A DNA stretch of 64,000 bases from an uncultured Christensenellaceae bacterium (GTDB taxonomy: Bacteria > Bacillota > Clostridia > Christensenellales > Borkfalkiaceae): NCBI GenBank assembly GCA_910588615.1, contig CAJUOI010000006.1:4732-68731 (forward strand), in the 5' to 3' direction. The position numbers were made by a program, and so were the translations under genes. The notes beneath the pieces are model-generated. The model worked only from the letters and a program-made list of their open reading frames with translations, did not search any database and was not told the DNA's origin. Shown here piece after piece: positions 19,712 through 28,620 of the stretch (position 1 is the first letter of the stretch; the number at the start of each line of letters is the position of its first letter).

Positions 19712-20692
19712 TTATTCGGTTTTGATTTTGGCAAGCAGCGCGGGATTTCCGATTGCCCTGCCGCCGCCTAAGACGATCGCCATCTGCGCGTCAAGCGCCG
19801 TATGCGTTTCCATTTGCAGTTTTTCGCCCACGTAGTCGGCAAAACCCGCTAAATTCGTAACGCCGCCCGAAAGATAGATGCCGTTTTTGCACATTGCCGC
19901 AGACACTTCCGCAGGGAGCTTTTTCAGCACCAGATCGGCGTATTCGATAATCTTATCCACGTACACCCGCACGGGGAAGAGTATATCCGCCGAAGAAACG
20001 GACACCGAACGGGGACGGCCGGTGGTAACGTCCCGCCCGTTGACGATGGTGCTGCGGGCGTCGTTGTCCGCAAGGCTTCCCACGGTATTTTTCAGCTTCT
20101 CGCTCGTAAGCGAGCCGATTTTTAAATTAAACGTTTCGGCGACGTGGTCGATAATGTGGATGTCGATATTGTTGCCGCCGACGTTCATCGTAATTCCCGC
20201 GATCGTTCCGTCCAGCGAAAAGGCGGCGACGCTCGTCTTGCCCGCGCCGACGTCGATGGAAAACACGGGGTTGGAATCGGAGAGAGGCACGTCCTGCCCG
20301 AGCACGGAGAGAAAGGGCGCTTCGGCGAAATGCACGCGGGACACGCCCGCCGACTTTGCCACGCGGCAGTACTTTTCGCGCGAGGCGGCGTCGCAGCCCG
20401 TAGGCACGCAGAAGAGCGCTTCCACGCTGCGCTTGGCTACCTTTGCCAAAAAATATTCGAGCAGCGCCGCAGCGCGCGTTTCGTTAACGATTTCCCCCTC
20501 CCAGACGGGGAAGGATACGTCGGTCAGCTCGGGCGTTTTGCCCAACAGCCGCTTTGCTTCGTCTCCGAACGCGCGGATTTCGCCCGTGTCCTTCTGTACG
20601 GTAACGCACGTCGCCTCCGAAAGCACGATGCCGCTTCCCACCCGATATATTTTCGTAACCGCCGTTCCGAAATCAATTGCAAGTTTAATCAT
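19712..20692 (-). CDS. MreB/Mbl-like actin family protein
   Basis: 326 residues starting at an ATG that overlaps the maf stop (ATGA). Actin-fold ATPase motifs: phosphate 1 IDFGTAVTKIY at the N-terminus, phosphate 2 SIDVGAGKTSVAAFS near residue 138, the MreB-type VGGNNIDIHIIDH, and the adenosine motif IYLSGGVTNLAGF near 280. MreB proteins form membrane-associated filaments that guide side-wall synthesis. The sequence departs from canonical MreB (no long LGTAN-type opening, and the GDEAKRLLGKTP block is only partly conserved), so Mbl-like or a divergent paralogue is possible. The usual mreC and mreD neighbours are absent; it lies after ppx and maf instead. Confidence 0.8.
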   Translation of the reverse strand: MIKLAIDFGTAVTKIYRVGSGIVLSEATCVTVQKDTGEIRAFGDEAKRLLGKTPELTDVSFPVWEGEIVNETRAAALLEYFLAKVAKRSVEALFCVPTGCDAASREKYCRVAKSAGVSRVHFAEAPFLSVLGQDVPLSDSNPVFSIDVGAGKTSVAAFSLDGTIAGITMNVGGNNIDIHIIDHVAETFNLKIGSLTSEKLKNTVGSLADNDARSTIVNGRDVTTGRPRSVSVSSADILFPVRVYVDKIIEYADLVLKKLPAEVSAAMCKNGIYLSGGVTNLAGFADYVGEKLQMETHTALDAQMAIVLGGGRAIGNPALLAKIKTE

Positions 20693-21240
20693 AGCTCTTC
20701 CGATACCTTCCGAAACAATTCTTTCGTAAGCTCCACGGGAAGCCCCACCACGTTGGAATAACTCCCCTCGATTTTTTCTACGAGTCCGCCGTCCTGTATC
20801 CCGTATGCGCCCGCTTTGCCGAACGGCAGCCCGCTTGCGACGTAGGCTTCGATCGCTTCGTCGTTCAGCTGCAAAAAGGAGACCTTCGTTTCGTCCGCGC
20901 CTTCCGCCGCCGCACCCTCGCGCATCAGGCATACGCCCGTAAATACGGAATGCGTTTTCCCGCTTAAAAGACGCAGCATCCGTTTTGCGTCCTCCGCATC
21001 CTTGGGTTTTCCGAAAATTTCCCCGTTCAGACATACGACCGTGTCCGCGCCCAGAACGAGGCAGTCGGGATGCTTTAAAAATACGTCGAGCGCCTTCCCC
21101 CGGGCAAACGCAAGCGCCGTTTCCCGTGCGGAAAGTCCGACCGCCCGCTCCTCGAAAGAGGAGGGCTCGACTTCAAACTCCGTGATTTGGGCAAGCAACT
21201 GTCTGCGCCGCGGCGACGCGCTTGCAAGCAAAACTTTCAT
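20689..21240 (-). CDS. maf: Maf family nucleotide pyrophosphatase
   Basis: 183 residues from the ATG at 21240. The Maf signature LLASASPRRRQLL opens the protein. The catalytic Asp is in VLGADTVV near residue 66, and GKPKDAEDAKRMLRLLSGKTHSVFTGV and GKAGAYGIQ follow. Maf proteins hydrolyse non-canonical or modified NTPs such as dTTP, UTP and m5UTP to monophosphates and can inhibit septation. The start is fixed by overlap with the ppx stop (TAATG), and the stop overlaps the mreB-like start (ATGA). The three genes are therefore translationally chained, in the order ppx, maf, mreB. Confidence 0.93.
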   Translation of the reverse strand: MKVLLASASPRRRQLLAQITEFEVEPSSFEERAVGLSARETALAFARGKALDVFLKHPDCLVLGADTVVCLNGEIFGKPKDAEDAKRMLRLLSGKTHSVFTGVCLMREGAAAEGADETKVSFLQLNDEAIEAYVASGLPFGKAGAYGIQDGGLVEKIEGSYSNVVGLPVELTKELFRKVSEEL

Positions 21241-22748
21241 TAAAGAATTTCGAGGTTTTTGCGGAACGCGCGCTTGAACTCGCTGTTCGTCTGCATAGCC
21301 TGTCTGATTTCCAGCGTAGCGTCGCCCGCGACCTCCGTTTTCATGATAACGCTGTCGCCCAGAACGTCGCAGTTCAAGCCTGTAACCATACCGAGCCCGC
21401 TTCTGTCGAGACATTCGGCAATGCGAAGCAACACGCCGAGCTTACGCACGACGTCAAGATCCTCTTCGCTAACGATATCGCGGTACTTCGCCCACTCCGC
21501 CGCGGGAATATCTTCCTTCTTGTAGCAGCCCGCGACAAACGCCGCCAAGACGATTTCGCGGTGCGTTGCGCCGTAAATGGCGGAATTTAGAATCATATAG
21601 CGGCTGTGCTGCGCGCACTCGTAATGGCGGATATGCTTGCCGCAGTCATGCAGGCTTGCCGCGATCTTTAAAATTTTCAGGTAAAGACGGGGGAACTTAT
21701 GCAGTACGCGCAGCTGCTTGAACAGCTGGATGGAGAGGTGCACCACGTGCTCGACATGCTTCTGGTCGCACCCGTAATATTTGACAAGGGTGTTCAGCGA
21801 ATAGGTCAGCACGTCGGAGAGCGGACGCTCCACCGTCATGGGCACCGCCTGATTGAACATAATGCCTTCGCGCAGTCCCGATCCGCCCACGGTGAAAGAC
21901 TCGATATTCAGATACTTGGTAAACGCACGAATGATCGCAAGCGCGGCAGGCATGATGTCGGCGCGCGCGGGCGAAAGTCCGCGGATACGCATACGCTTTT
22001 CCACGTCGAGCTCGCGCACCGTTTCGTAAACGCTGTTGAAATCCTCCGTGGCAAACTGGTAGTTGTGCACGGTATTCATCGGATATTTTCTGATGATGCG
22101 GTTGATTTTATAGAGGTTACGGAAGGAACCGCCCACGCCGATCATCTGCGTGTCCGGATCGACCTCCTGCAGCCACTCTATTTTCTTGAACTGCTCGGTA
22201 AAAAATTCCTCGATGCGCTCCGTTTGCAGACGGGGCGTGCCGTCGTACTTAAACAAATCGGTTAAGGTAACCGCGCCGAATGCAAGCGTGGCATAATTGA
22301 GAATGGTGCGGCGGTTATAATATACGATTTTCGTGCTCCCGCCGCCGATTTCGAGAATGATCCCTTTGGGGATATCCATGGAGTTGATGACGCCGCGGTA
22401 GACGAGCGTGGACTCCTCCTCTTCGGAGAGCACGTCCACCTTGATCCCGCAGGTCGCCTGAATTTCATCGAGAAAGGAACGTTGGTTTTTCGCACGCCGC
22501 ACCGCCGCCGTGGCAACGGCGATAATGCGCCCCACTTCGCTCGCGTCGCACAGTCTCTTGAACATTTTCAGCGTGCGGATCGTTTCCGCAATGCGTTGCG
22601 GCTTTAAAAACCCGTCCCTGTCCATGTCCTGACCGAGACGAACACTCTCCTTCATTTCATCCTCCACCATAAAATGGTCGTCGAAAAGCTTGACGATCAC
22701 AAGCCTTGCGGAGTTGGAACCCAAGTCGATGATTCCGATTTTTTCCAT
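21240..22748 (-). CDS. ppx: Ppx/GppA phosphatase with C-terminal HD-like domain
   Basis: 502 residues from an ATG at 22748, preceded by AAGGACGTGATAA. The N-terminal two-lobed ASKHA fold shows IGIIDLGSNSARLVI, a VATAAVRRAKN loop and ILEIGGGSTKIVYY, all diagnostic for exopolyphosphatase/guanosine pentaphosphatase. The C-terminal third (about residues 315-500) carries an HD-like motif, SLHDCGKHIRHYECAQHSRYMI, as in the larger Ppx proteins. Expected role: processive removal of phosphate from polyphosphate, and/or pppGpp hydrolysis. First gene of the ppx-maf-mreB chain. Confidence 0.9.
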   Translation of the reverse strand: MEKIGIIDLGSNSARLVIVKLFDDHFMVEDEMKESVRLGQDMDRDGFLKPQRIAETIRTLKMFKRLCDASEVGRIIAVATAAVRRAKNQRSFLDEIQATCGIKVDVLSEEEESTLVYRGVINSMDIPKGIILEIGGGSTKIVYYNRRTILNYATLAFGAVTLTDLFKYDGTPRLQTERIEEFFTEQFKKIEWLQEVDPDTQMIGVGGSFRNLYKINRIIRKYPMNTVHNYQFATEDFNSVYETVRELDVEKRMRIRGLSPARADIMPAALAIIRAFTKYLNIESFTVGGSGLREGIMFNQAVPMTVERPLSDVLTYSLNTLVKYYGCDQKHVEHVVHLSIQLFKQLRVLHKFPRLYLKILKIAASLHDCGKHIRHYECAQHSRYMILNSAIYGATHREIVLAAFVAGCYKKEDIPAAEWAKYRDIVSEEDLDVVRKLGVLLRIAECLDRSGLGMVTGLNCDVLGDSVIMKTEVAGDATLEIRQAMQTNSEFKRAFRKNLEIL

Positions 22749-22789
22749 ATTTATCACGTCCTTATGCAGCAATTACGAATCCGAATACG

Positions 22790-22884
22790 CCCTGTCTGAA
22801 CGGGCGGACAGGCGGAGGATTTTCAAATCCTCCCCCAATTTTAACATTTTGTTCTATTTTAACATAAGGAAACCGTTTTGTCTA
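22790..22884 (-). promoter_or_regulatory. ppx promoter and hairpin-containing leader
   Basis: Minus-strand TAGACA (22879-22884) and TAAAAT (22856-22861), 17 bp apart. The roughly 100-nt leader then contains a near-perfect hairpin GGAGGATTT-GAAAATCCTCC (about 22813-22834) and a weaker CCTGTC/GACAGG stem. Neither has a T run, so they are leader structures and not an obvious terminator. Confidence 0.55.
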
Positions 22885-22924
22885 TACCCTTTTGGAAAAA
22901 AGATAGAAATTTTTTGAGTTTTTT

Positions 22925-23335
22925 TTAAATTTTTGGAATGTTTTTCGTGCATTTTGCATAGCCGGCATTCTCTTTTTTGCGGAACGCCGAAGCAAACTGA
23001 AAAAAGGAGAGCACGGTCAAAAACAGTCCGAACCCTTTCGACAGCGCTTCCTCGGGCAGAAACGCCGCCAGCACCGCAAAGAGCAGCGAAAAAGCGATCG
23101 CGGGGAGGATCAATGGCAGCAGCCCCTCCTTTTGCAATAAGCCGTTTTCGGCGTGCACGCCGAGTGCGATGAGCGACATGGGCAGAAAGGATATGAGGTT
23201 GACCCCCTGCGCCGCGCTCTGCGACACCCCGCACGCCACAGTGAGCAACGGAATCAGCACCGTGCCGCCGCCCATACCCATGCCGCCGAGCAATCCGCCC
23301 AGAAAACCGCAGAGGAGGAAAATTAAAAAGGACAT
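22925..23335 (-). CDS. TauE/SafE family permease, second half-size subunit
   Basis: 136 residues from an ATG overlapping the stop of the preceding half-gene (TAATG). Opens with FLIFLLCGFLGGLLGGMGMGGGTVLIPLL, the TauE/SafE repeat signature (Gly-rich re-entrant helix followed by P-L). Four hydrophobic helices are visible and a short basic tail follows. Full-length TSUP transporters are about 250 residues with two such repeats; here each repeat is a separate gene, so the working unit is presumably a heterodimer. The family exports or imports sulfite, organosulfonates or other organic anions; the substrate is unknown. Confidence 0.85.
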   Translation of the reverse strand: MSFLIFLLCGFLGGLLGGMGMGGGTVLIPLLTVACGVSQSAAQGVNLISFLPMSLIALGVHAENGLLQKEGLLPLILPAIAFSLLFAVLAAFLPEEALSKGFGLFLTVLSFFQFASAFRKKENAGYAKCTKNIPKI

Positions 23336-23691
23336 TAAAAAATCATCCTCAGTCCCGCGGCAAGCATAAACGCCGCAAAAATTGCCGTTACGATTTTCGC
23401 GGGAATGCGCGCAAGCAGCTTTGCGCCCAAGAATCCGCCCGCCGCAACGCCGACGGCGCACGGAAGAAGCACGCCCCACGGCACAAGCCCGAACGCGAGA
23501 TATACGACGCCGCTGATAATGCTTGCCGGCAAAATGACGGCGATTGCCGTGGCGTGCGCCCGCCTTGCGGGGAAATGCGCCGCCCGCTCCAAAAACGGAA
23601 CGGCGATCATGCCGCCTCCGCCGCCGAACAGCCCGTTCGCCGCGCCCGTCAGCGCCCCGCCCGTGAGATATGCGTACGTTTTCGGTTTCAC
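23335..23691 (-). CDS. TauE/SafE family permease, first half-size subunit
   Basis: 118 residues starting with GTG at 23691, preceded by AGAGGAGAG. It shows the TSUP repeat: LTGGALTGAANGLFGGGGGMIAVPFL, then ATAIAVILPASIISGVVYL and GVAAGGFLGAKLL, with about four membrane helices. The stop overlaps the start of the partner gene, giving strict translational coupling and roughly equal synthesis. Nothing else in the neighbourhood points to a substrate. Confidence 0.85.
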   Translation of the reverse strand: MKPKTYAYLTGGALTGAANGLFGGGGGMIAVPFLERAAHFPARRAHATAIAVILPASIISGVVYLAFGLVPWGVLLPCAVGVAAGGFLGAKLLARIPAKIVTAIFAAFMLAAGLRMIF

Positions 23692-23811
23692 TATTTTCTC
23701 TCCTCTTTCATTTTTCGCTTCGATTGCGCGTTATTTTTCCTTTCGGTACGATAAGTTTGTGTCTATTGGATAAAAATTTTTCCCAATCGGCGCGATTTTG
23801 CTTGAAATTGC

Positions 23812-23840
23812 TTGCCTAACTTCGCGTTTTATATTAAAAT
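23812..23840 (+). promoter_or_regulatory. Promoter of the large surface-protein gene
   Basis: TTGCCT (23812-23817), 17 bp, TAAAAT (23835-23840), about 75 bp before the ATG at 23917. AAGGATAGC is the ribosome site. Confidence 0.65.
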
Positions 23841-23916
23841 AGAGAATATCGCGGAAAAAATCGGGACAGGCTCCGCACGCTTTTTTTAGCCTGAACCCCA
23901 AAAAAGGATAGCAAAT

Positions 23917-26900
23917 ATGAAAGACGGAAAATGGAAAAAACTGCTTGCGACCACGTTAGGCGTAGGAATGGCGGCAGCCCTCTCGCTGGGAATTTTTACG
24001 GCGTGCACGGACACCTCCAAGGATGACGAGGACGAAGACGCCCCCGCCGCCAAGACGGATACGCAGCTCATTAAAAACGGGGATTTCGAATTTTACTCGG
24101 AATCCACGAAGGAGAAGGACGACCTGCGCGCGATTTTAAACACGCCCACCAGCTGGTCGTTTACTTCCGGCTCCCCTTCCTCGGACACGCGCTCGGGACT
24201 CATCAACGTCGGCGACGACTATTGGGATTACTTCACCAAGGAGGGATATCACTTTACCTCCGTCAGCGACGCGTACGCGAATTGGAAGGACGAGCGGGTA
24301 ACCGTTTACGACCGTCTGAAATTCCTCGACGAGTTCGACGACGAAATCGACGATTTGTCCTCTTCCTCCAACGAAAAAAAGCTGTTTAACGAATACAACT
24401 ACTCCGTCGACTACGAGGACGTGCAATACCTGCGCGAGGAGCTCGACGGAAAGATACTGCTCCACGACGACGCGAAGCAGCGCGAGGACAAAGAGACGGG
24501 CATTCTTATGATCCACAACCGCCGCACCTCCGACAACGTTCTCGGCACGGCGCAGAGCTATTCCTCCTCCACGACGGTTACCCTGCAGGCGGGCACCGCG
24601 GCAAAGGTCAGCGTCTGGGTAAAGACGGCGCGGCTCGAGCATTACTACGCCGCTACGGGCGAGGACAAGAAGGAGCCTGTGGAACGGCGCGCAGGCGCCT
24701 ACATCGGCGTTACCCACACGGTGGGCGGCACGACGATGGACCAGATGCAGATCAAGAACATCAATACCGCCCAAACGAATCCCGACAATACCGACAACGG
24801 TTGGGAGCAGTATACCGTGTATCTGCGTGCCAACACCTACGCCACCAGCAGCTTCCGCATCGTGCTCGGACTGGGTATGGGCTCTTCGGACAACCGCTAC
24901 GAGGCGGTAAACGGCTACGCCTTCTTCGACGACCTGAAATGCGAAATCATTTCGAACGAAGATTATGCCAACGCACAATCCGACGTGGAATGCGACTACG
25001 ACAACGCCGCGAACGACAAAAAGTTCGACGCTACCGAGAACCCTACGCAGAGAACGTTTAAGCTCGATATGTTCGCCCCGCTCGACGGCAGCGAAGATTT
25101 GTTCTTTAAGAATTTCAACGAAACGGACGACGTTTACCTTACCAAGGAAACCTCGGGCAGCAAGACGTACAATTCCTCGAATATCGACGCCGGTCTTTCC
25201 GACGACAGAACGGCGGGCGCGAATATCGCAACACAGACGACGCTTGCGGAATTAAAGGGTCGTGCAGACGGAAACAAATACCTTGCCGAGATCCTCAAAT
25301 CCGACTTCGGGAACTACGCTTACGGAGATTCCAAGCTCGTATTCCTGCTTTCGTCCAACGGCGCGGCGTACACCGCACGCCTTGCGGACATTCAGCTTGC
25401 AGCGGGAGAGCGGCTACTCCTCTCCTTCTGGGTGAAAACGAGCAAGATCATGACGGGTCGCACCGGCGCAGGCGCAACCCTCGTAGACGGCGAAAACAAG
25501 ACGGCGATCAGCCCCTTCGACACGACGACGCTTGCGGGCGTGGATATCGACGACGAGCGCACGGACATCAACCACGGCTGGACGCAGTGCTTCTTCTTCG
25601 TGAGCAACGATACGGACACGGACAAGACCTTCCACCTCGAGCTCACTTACGGACCGACGACCATCGTGGGCACCGACCGCTACGACTACGGTCAGGGCTA
25701 TGCGGCGTTCGCCAACTTCGACGCAAAGAAGCTGACGAAAACCGAGCTTTCCTACGCCTCGACGGGCGACAGAGCGGTAAGCGTTTCCCTCACGGGCAGA
25801 GTTGCCGACACCACGGAGTTCGACACCGTTTCCGCCGCTTCCGATATTAAATCGGGGCTCGCTCTTCCCGCAAACTTCACGGGTATCGTCGCGGGCAGCA
25901 AAAACATCGTTTCCGACGGCGTTGACAACTACGTTCCCGAAAACGTTTATACGGGTCTTTTGAATTCGCAGTACGCGAAGGATTACCTCGAAAACGAAAA
26001 CAACGCCGCTTGGATCGATCGTCTCGGCGCGCCTGCCCCCGCTACCGTAACCGAAGATTCCGCCAAGGAATGGTGGAACTCCGTGTTCGGCGACACGAAA
26101 GTTGCGGGCGCGGCGGCGCGTCAGCCCCTCGTTATCGCAAACGTCGGCGATGCGGCTCCCGCCTACGGATACTTTGCCAAGACGGCTACCGTTTCGGCAA
26201 ATTCCTATCAGAAGATCTCCATGCGCGTTAAGTTGTCGCAGAACGCCAAAGCGTATATCTATCTGACGGACGCTTCCGACGTTACCAAAGGTTACGACAG
26301 AACTCTTTCGGCGGACGCGCCCAAAGTTACCTACTGGTATGACGACGACGGCAATATCTGCTCGAAAGATCCTTCCGAGAAGGATTCCGAGATCCTCTAC
26401 TATCTCGCGGACAACGGACTGTACACCAACGCGAAGGAAAACGACGGGAAATACTACGCCAACCTGCATAACTATACGGAAGAGAACGGCAACCTCGTAA
26501 CGAAGGAGGGCACCACGGCGTTCTACGGACACGAGGGCAAATATTACGCCTACTACGACGAGGACAAAAACGAACATTCGCAGGTCGTGGAAAACCTGCC
26601 CGCGAACATCGCCCGCTACAATTACACTAATAAAGACTTTACGCAGGGCGCGTTCACCTCGGTGATCGAAATCGACGGCGCGGGCAACGAGGGCCGCTGG
26701 ATAGACGTTGCGTTCTACGTGCACACAGGCAACGAAGCCAAGACCTACCGCCTTGAGGTGTTTGCGGGATCGCGTTACAACGATGAAACGGGGCTCCCCG
26801 CCAACTCGTACGCGTTCTTCGACCGCTACGTTTCCGAATCGACCTCCAACTACGACGCGGTCCTGTCCGAAGCCGTAACCAATCTGAAAGAGAAAAATAA

Positions 26901-27414
26901 CGTCGCTCCCGACGAAAATCTCGGCGAAGACGTCGCCCTTTATTACACGTTCACCTTCTACGACAGCGCTTCCTACACGCGTTACGACGCAACGCTCGAC
27001 GAGGACGAATTGGGCAATCCCTACGGCTCGTACAAGCAAAGCTCGCACGAAGAACAGCTGATTGCGCTCAAATACTCCGACGGCGGCGATTTGACGGGCG
27101 CGCCCGTCAGCGCGCTCTTCCTCGACTATGCGGCAACGGAGGTTACCGTGGAGCAGGACGATCTCGGAAACAACAACGACGACGATTCGGACGACGAAGA
27201 CAGCAAGGAGCCGCTTTCGACGGGCGACATTCTGCTCATCGTATCCTCTTCGTTGCTCGGCGTCGTGCTCATCTTCGCCATCGTCGCGATCGTGGTAAGA
27301 CGGGTTCTGGCGAAACGCAAGAAGTCGGTAAAGGTTCGCTCCCGCGGCGCGGCGCGTGCGAGAAAGACTTCGCAAGTTACAAAGGATGACGAAGACCCCT
27401 CCGACGAGAAATAA
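23917..27414 (+). CDS. Large surface protein: N-terminal lipobox, CBM-like repeats, C-terminal membrane anchor
   Basis: 1165 residues. The N-terminus is a lipoprotein signal: KWKK, a hydrophobic stretch, then LGIFTAC with Cys30 as the lipid-attachment residue. An acidic linker (DTSKDDEDEDAP) follows. The body is rich in Asp, Tyr, Thr and Asn and repeats a pattern seen in carbohydrate-binding-module-like jelly rolls: LIKNGDFEF near residue 50, KVSVWVKTARL, GWEQYTVYLRA, YAFFDDLKC, and again LLLSFWVKTSK, GWTQCFFFV, YAAFANFDA. Three or more such units are likely. The C-terminus has a second anchor, a transmembrane helix (LLIVSSSLLGVVLIFAIVAIVV, about 1108-1130), and a basic cytoplasmic tail. Two anchors on one chain is odd. 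Function unknown; glycan binding is inferred. Confidence 0.7.
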   Translation: MKDGKWKKLLATTLGVGMAAALSLGIFTACTDTSKDDEDEDAPAAKTDTQLIKNGDFEFYSESTKEKDDLRAILNTPTSWSFTSGSPSSDTRSGLINVGDDYWDYFTKEGYHFTSVSDAYANWKDERVTVYDRLKFLDEFDDEIDDLSSSSNEKKLFNEYNYSVDYEDVQYLREELDGKILLHDDAKQREDKETGILMIHNRRTSDNVLGTAQSYSSSTTVTLQAGTAAKVSVWVKTARLEHYYAATGEDKKEPVERRAGAYIGVTHTVGGTTMDQMQIKNINTAQTNPDNTDNGWEQYTVYLRANTYATSSFRIVLGLGMGSSDNRYEAVNGYAFFDDLKCEIISNEDYANAQSDVECDYDNAANDKKFDATENPTQRTFKLDMFAPLDGSEDLFFKNFNETDDVYLTKETSGSKTYNSSNIDAGLSDDRTAGANIATQTTLAELKGRADGNKYLAEILKSDFGNYAYGDSKLVFLLSSNGAAYTARLADIQLAAGERLLLSFWVKTSKIMTGRTGAGATLVDGENKTAISPFDTTTLAGVDIDDERTDINHGWTQCFFFVSNDTDTDKTFHLELTYGPTTIVGTDRYDYGQGYAAFANFDAKKLTKTELSYASTGDRAVSVSLTGRVADTTEFDTVSAASDIKSGLALPANFTGIVAGSKNIVSDGVDNYVPENVYTGLLNSQYAKDYLENENNAAWIDRLGAPAPATVTEDSAKEWWNSVFGDTKVAGAAARQPLVIANVGDAAPAYGYFAKTATVSANSYQKISMRVKLSQNAKAYIYLTDASDVTKGYDRTLSADAPKVTYWYDDDGNICSKDPSEKDSEILYYLADNGLYTNAKENDGKYYANLHNYTEENGNLVTKEGTTAFYGHEGKYYAYYDEDKNEHSQVVENLPANIARYNYTNKDFTQGAFTSVIEIDGAGNEGRWIDVAFYVHTGNEAKTYRLEVFAGSRYNDETGLPANSYAFFDRYVSESTSNYDAVLSEAVTNLKEKNNVAPDENLGEDVALYYTFTFYDSASYTRYDATLDEDELGNPYGSYKQSSHEEQLIALKYSDGGDLTGAPVSALFLDYAATEVTVEQDDLGNNNDDDSDDEDSKEPLSTGDILLIVSSSLLGVVLIFAIVAIVVRRVLAKRKKSVKVRSRGAARARKTSQVTKDDEDPSDEK

Positions 27415-27478
27415 AAGCAACATAATATAACGGCAACAGAAATGGTGTTTGTTACAGGGATTTTTCGTTGACAAACAA

Positions 27479-27525
27479 ATAGCCCGCTATCTTCGCAAGC
27501 GAAGTACAGCGGGCTATATTTTTTT
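27479..27525 (+). terminator. Terminator after the large surface-protein gene
   Basis: ATAGCCCGCT pairs with AGCGGGCTAT around an inner CTTCGC/GCGAAG stem, followed by TATTTTTTT. About 65 bp beyond the stop codon. Confidence 0.85.
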
Positions 27526-27537
27526 AACGTTTAGAAC

Positions 27538-27553
27538 GATAAATGGAAATTTA
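27538..27553. repeat. AT-rich cassette border repeat (left end of GNAT gene)
   Basis: GATAAATGGAAATTTA overlaps the stop codon of the minus-strand GNAT gene. A related element in inverted orientation (TTAAATTGAAATTTATC, 28034-28050) sits just before its start codon. The same arrangement brackets the 35.5-kb cassette. Confidence 0.5.
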
Positions 27554-28021
27554 TAATGCTTGCTCCATAGTTAAACTTTGTACAGACATACCCAACGACT
27601 GATAAAATTTTAATGCCCCTGCATTAAAGTTCCACACTTTCAATTCCGCAGACGTTGCTCCTTGTTCTTTGGCACGTTTAGCACCTTCTTGGTAAACGGC
27701 AGTTCCAATGCCTCTGCGACGATAATTTGTATCCACAACAATATTTTCAAAATACGCATAAGTGCGTGGAGCTTGTACTTTATACGTAGATTGTCTGATT
27801 TGTACAATTGCAAAACCGACAATTTTATCGTTAACTTCGGCTCCAAGCATTATCTTATTGTTGTCGGATAGCGACGCTTCAAAGTCCCACGCCTTTGGCG
27901 TATTCGGTTTTTCTATTTTTCTGAATAAATCAGGGCGCTGTTCCATTTCCGAGTTGTGCAACTGCATAAAAAGATTATTTACGTCGTCAAAATCATCTAA
28001 TTCGAGATTGCGTATTACCAT
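27551..28021 (-). CDS. GNAT family N-acetyltransferase (AT-rich cassette)
   Basis: 156 residues. GNAT motif A is YFENIVVDTNYRRRGIGTAVY near residue 90, with the R-x-x-G-I-G acetyl-CoA loop; motif B is in LKVWNFNAGALKFYQSLGM. The opening (MVIRNLELDDFDDVNNLF) is also typical. The substrate is unknown. The gene is visibly richer in A and T, in codon choice as well, than the GC-rich neighbours on both sides, which suggests recent acquisition. ACGGAGAATATAA precedes the ATG. It begins 29 bp after the DUF6194 gene, and the leader shares sequence with the 35.5-kb and 63.9-kb cassettes. Confidence 0.85.
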   Translation of the reverse strand: MVIRNLELDDFDDVNNLFMQLHNSEMEQRPDLFRKIEKPNTPKAWDFEASLSDNNKIMLGAEVNDKIVGFAIVQIRQSTYKVQAPRTYAYFENIVVDTNYRRRGIGTAVYQEGAKRAKEQGATSAELKVWNFNAGALKFYQSLGMSVQSLTMEQAL

Positions 28022-28033
28022 TTATATTCTCCG

Positions 28034-28050
28034 TTAAATTGAAATTTATC
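28034..28050. repeat. AT-rich cassette border repeat (between DUF6194 and GNAT genes)
   Basis: TTAAATTGAAATTTATC lies directly between the DUF6194 stop codon and the GNAT ribosome site. It is an inverted counterpart of the elements at 27538 and 35446. Confidence 0.5.
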
Positions 28051-28497
28051 TTACTTTCTTTTAGAATATTTTTCCTTTGCGTACTCATAAGCTTCTTGAA
28101 TTAACGGCTTTAATCTTTCAAAGGTAGTATCGGACGGATTGAGCGCACACACCCAACTCATCCAAGCGTAAACGGGGTGCGGTAGTATTTTATCCGTTTG
28201 CGTGAAGTCATACGGCATATCTACAATCCCGCCTTTTGACGGACGCGCAGGAACAGTACCGAACATATTTATAAAAGTATTTTTACGAACACCTATATTT
28301 AAACGATAAATATTCTCTCTATTCAAATCCGAACCTTTATCGTTATCGCCGTCTTTTTCTTTGACAGTCAAAATATAAATTCCACGTTTAAGCGTGTTAT
28401 TCGGATTATAGAAAATTCCGCTTTCGCCCCAACTGCTTACCAAAACCGTATCCGGCAAATTATCAAGGCAGTATTTGAGTATTTCGTTAGGTTGCAT
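28051..28497 (-). CDS. DUF6194 family protein (AT-rich cassette)
   Basis: 148 residues from an ATG at 28497 with CAAGGAAGATAT upstream; the frame continues to a TTG at 28518. It matches the DUF6194 pattern: an N-terminal helix (NEILKYCLDNLPDTVLVSS), GESGIFYNP, IYRLNIGVRKNTFINMFG, then TDKILPHPVYAWMSWVCALNPS, and a final amphipathic helix. DUF6194 proteins are small cytoplasmic proteins of unknown function found sporadically in Firmicutes and Actinobacteria; the HPVYA-x-x-x-WVC-x-LNP block is the family hallmark. It has its own TATAAT box at about 28541. Low GC like the adjacent GNAT gene points to a shared foreign origin. Confidence 0.8.
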   Translation of the reverse strand: MQPNEILKYCLDNLPDTVLVSSWGESGIFYNPNNTLKRGIYILTVKEKDGDNDKGSDLNRENIYRLNIGVRKNTFINMFGTVPARPSKGGIVDMPYDFTQTDKILPHPVYAWMSWVCALNPSDTTFERLKPLIQEAYEYAKEKYSKRK

Positions 28498-28620
28498 TTT
28501 ATATCTTCCTTGTATCAATTACTGTTTATCTTAGAATGATTATATCAAAACGAAATAAAATTACGTTTTGAGCTGAATGCAAAAATGACGGAATTGCGCG
28601 ACCGCGCGAAAAAACATTTT

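Noticed and set aside
25414..27474. 686-codon open frame on the minus strand
   Set aside because: Antisense shadow of the large surface-protein gene, Val/Arg-rich, no ribosome site or motif.
27538..28050. Integron-like attC sites (GTTAAAT core next to cassette genes)
   Set aside because: GTTAAAT fits the short GTTRRRY core but the orientation relative to the genes is wrong, there is no paired long attC structure and no integrase in the window.
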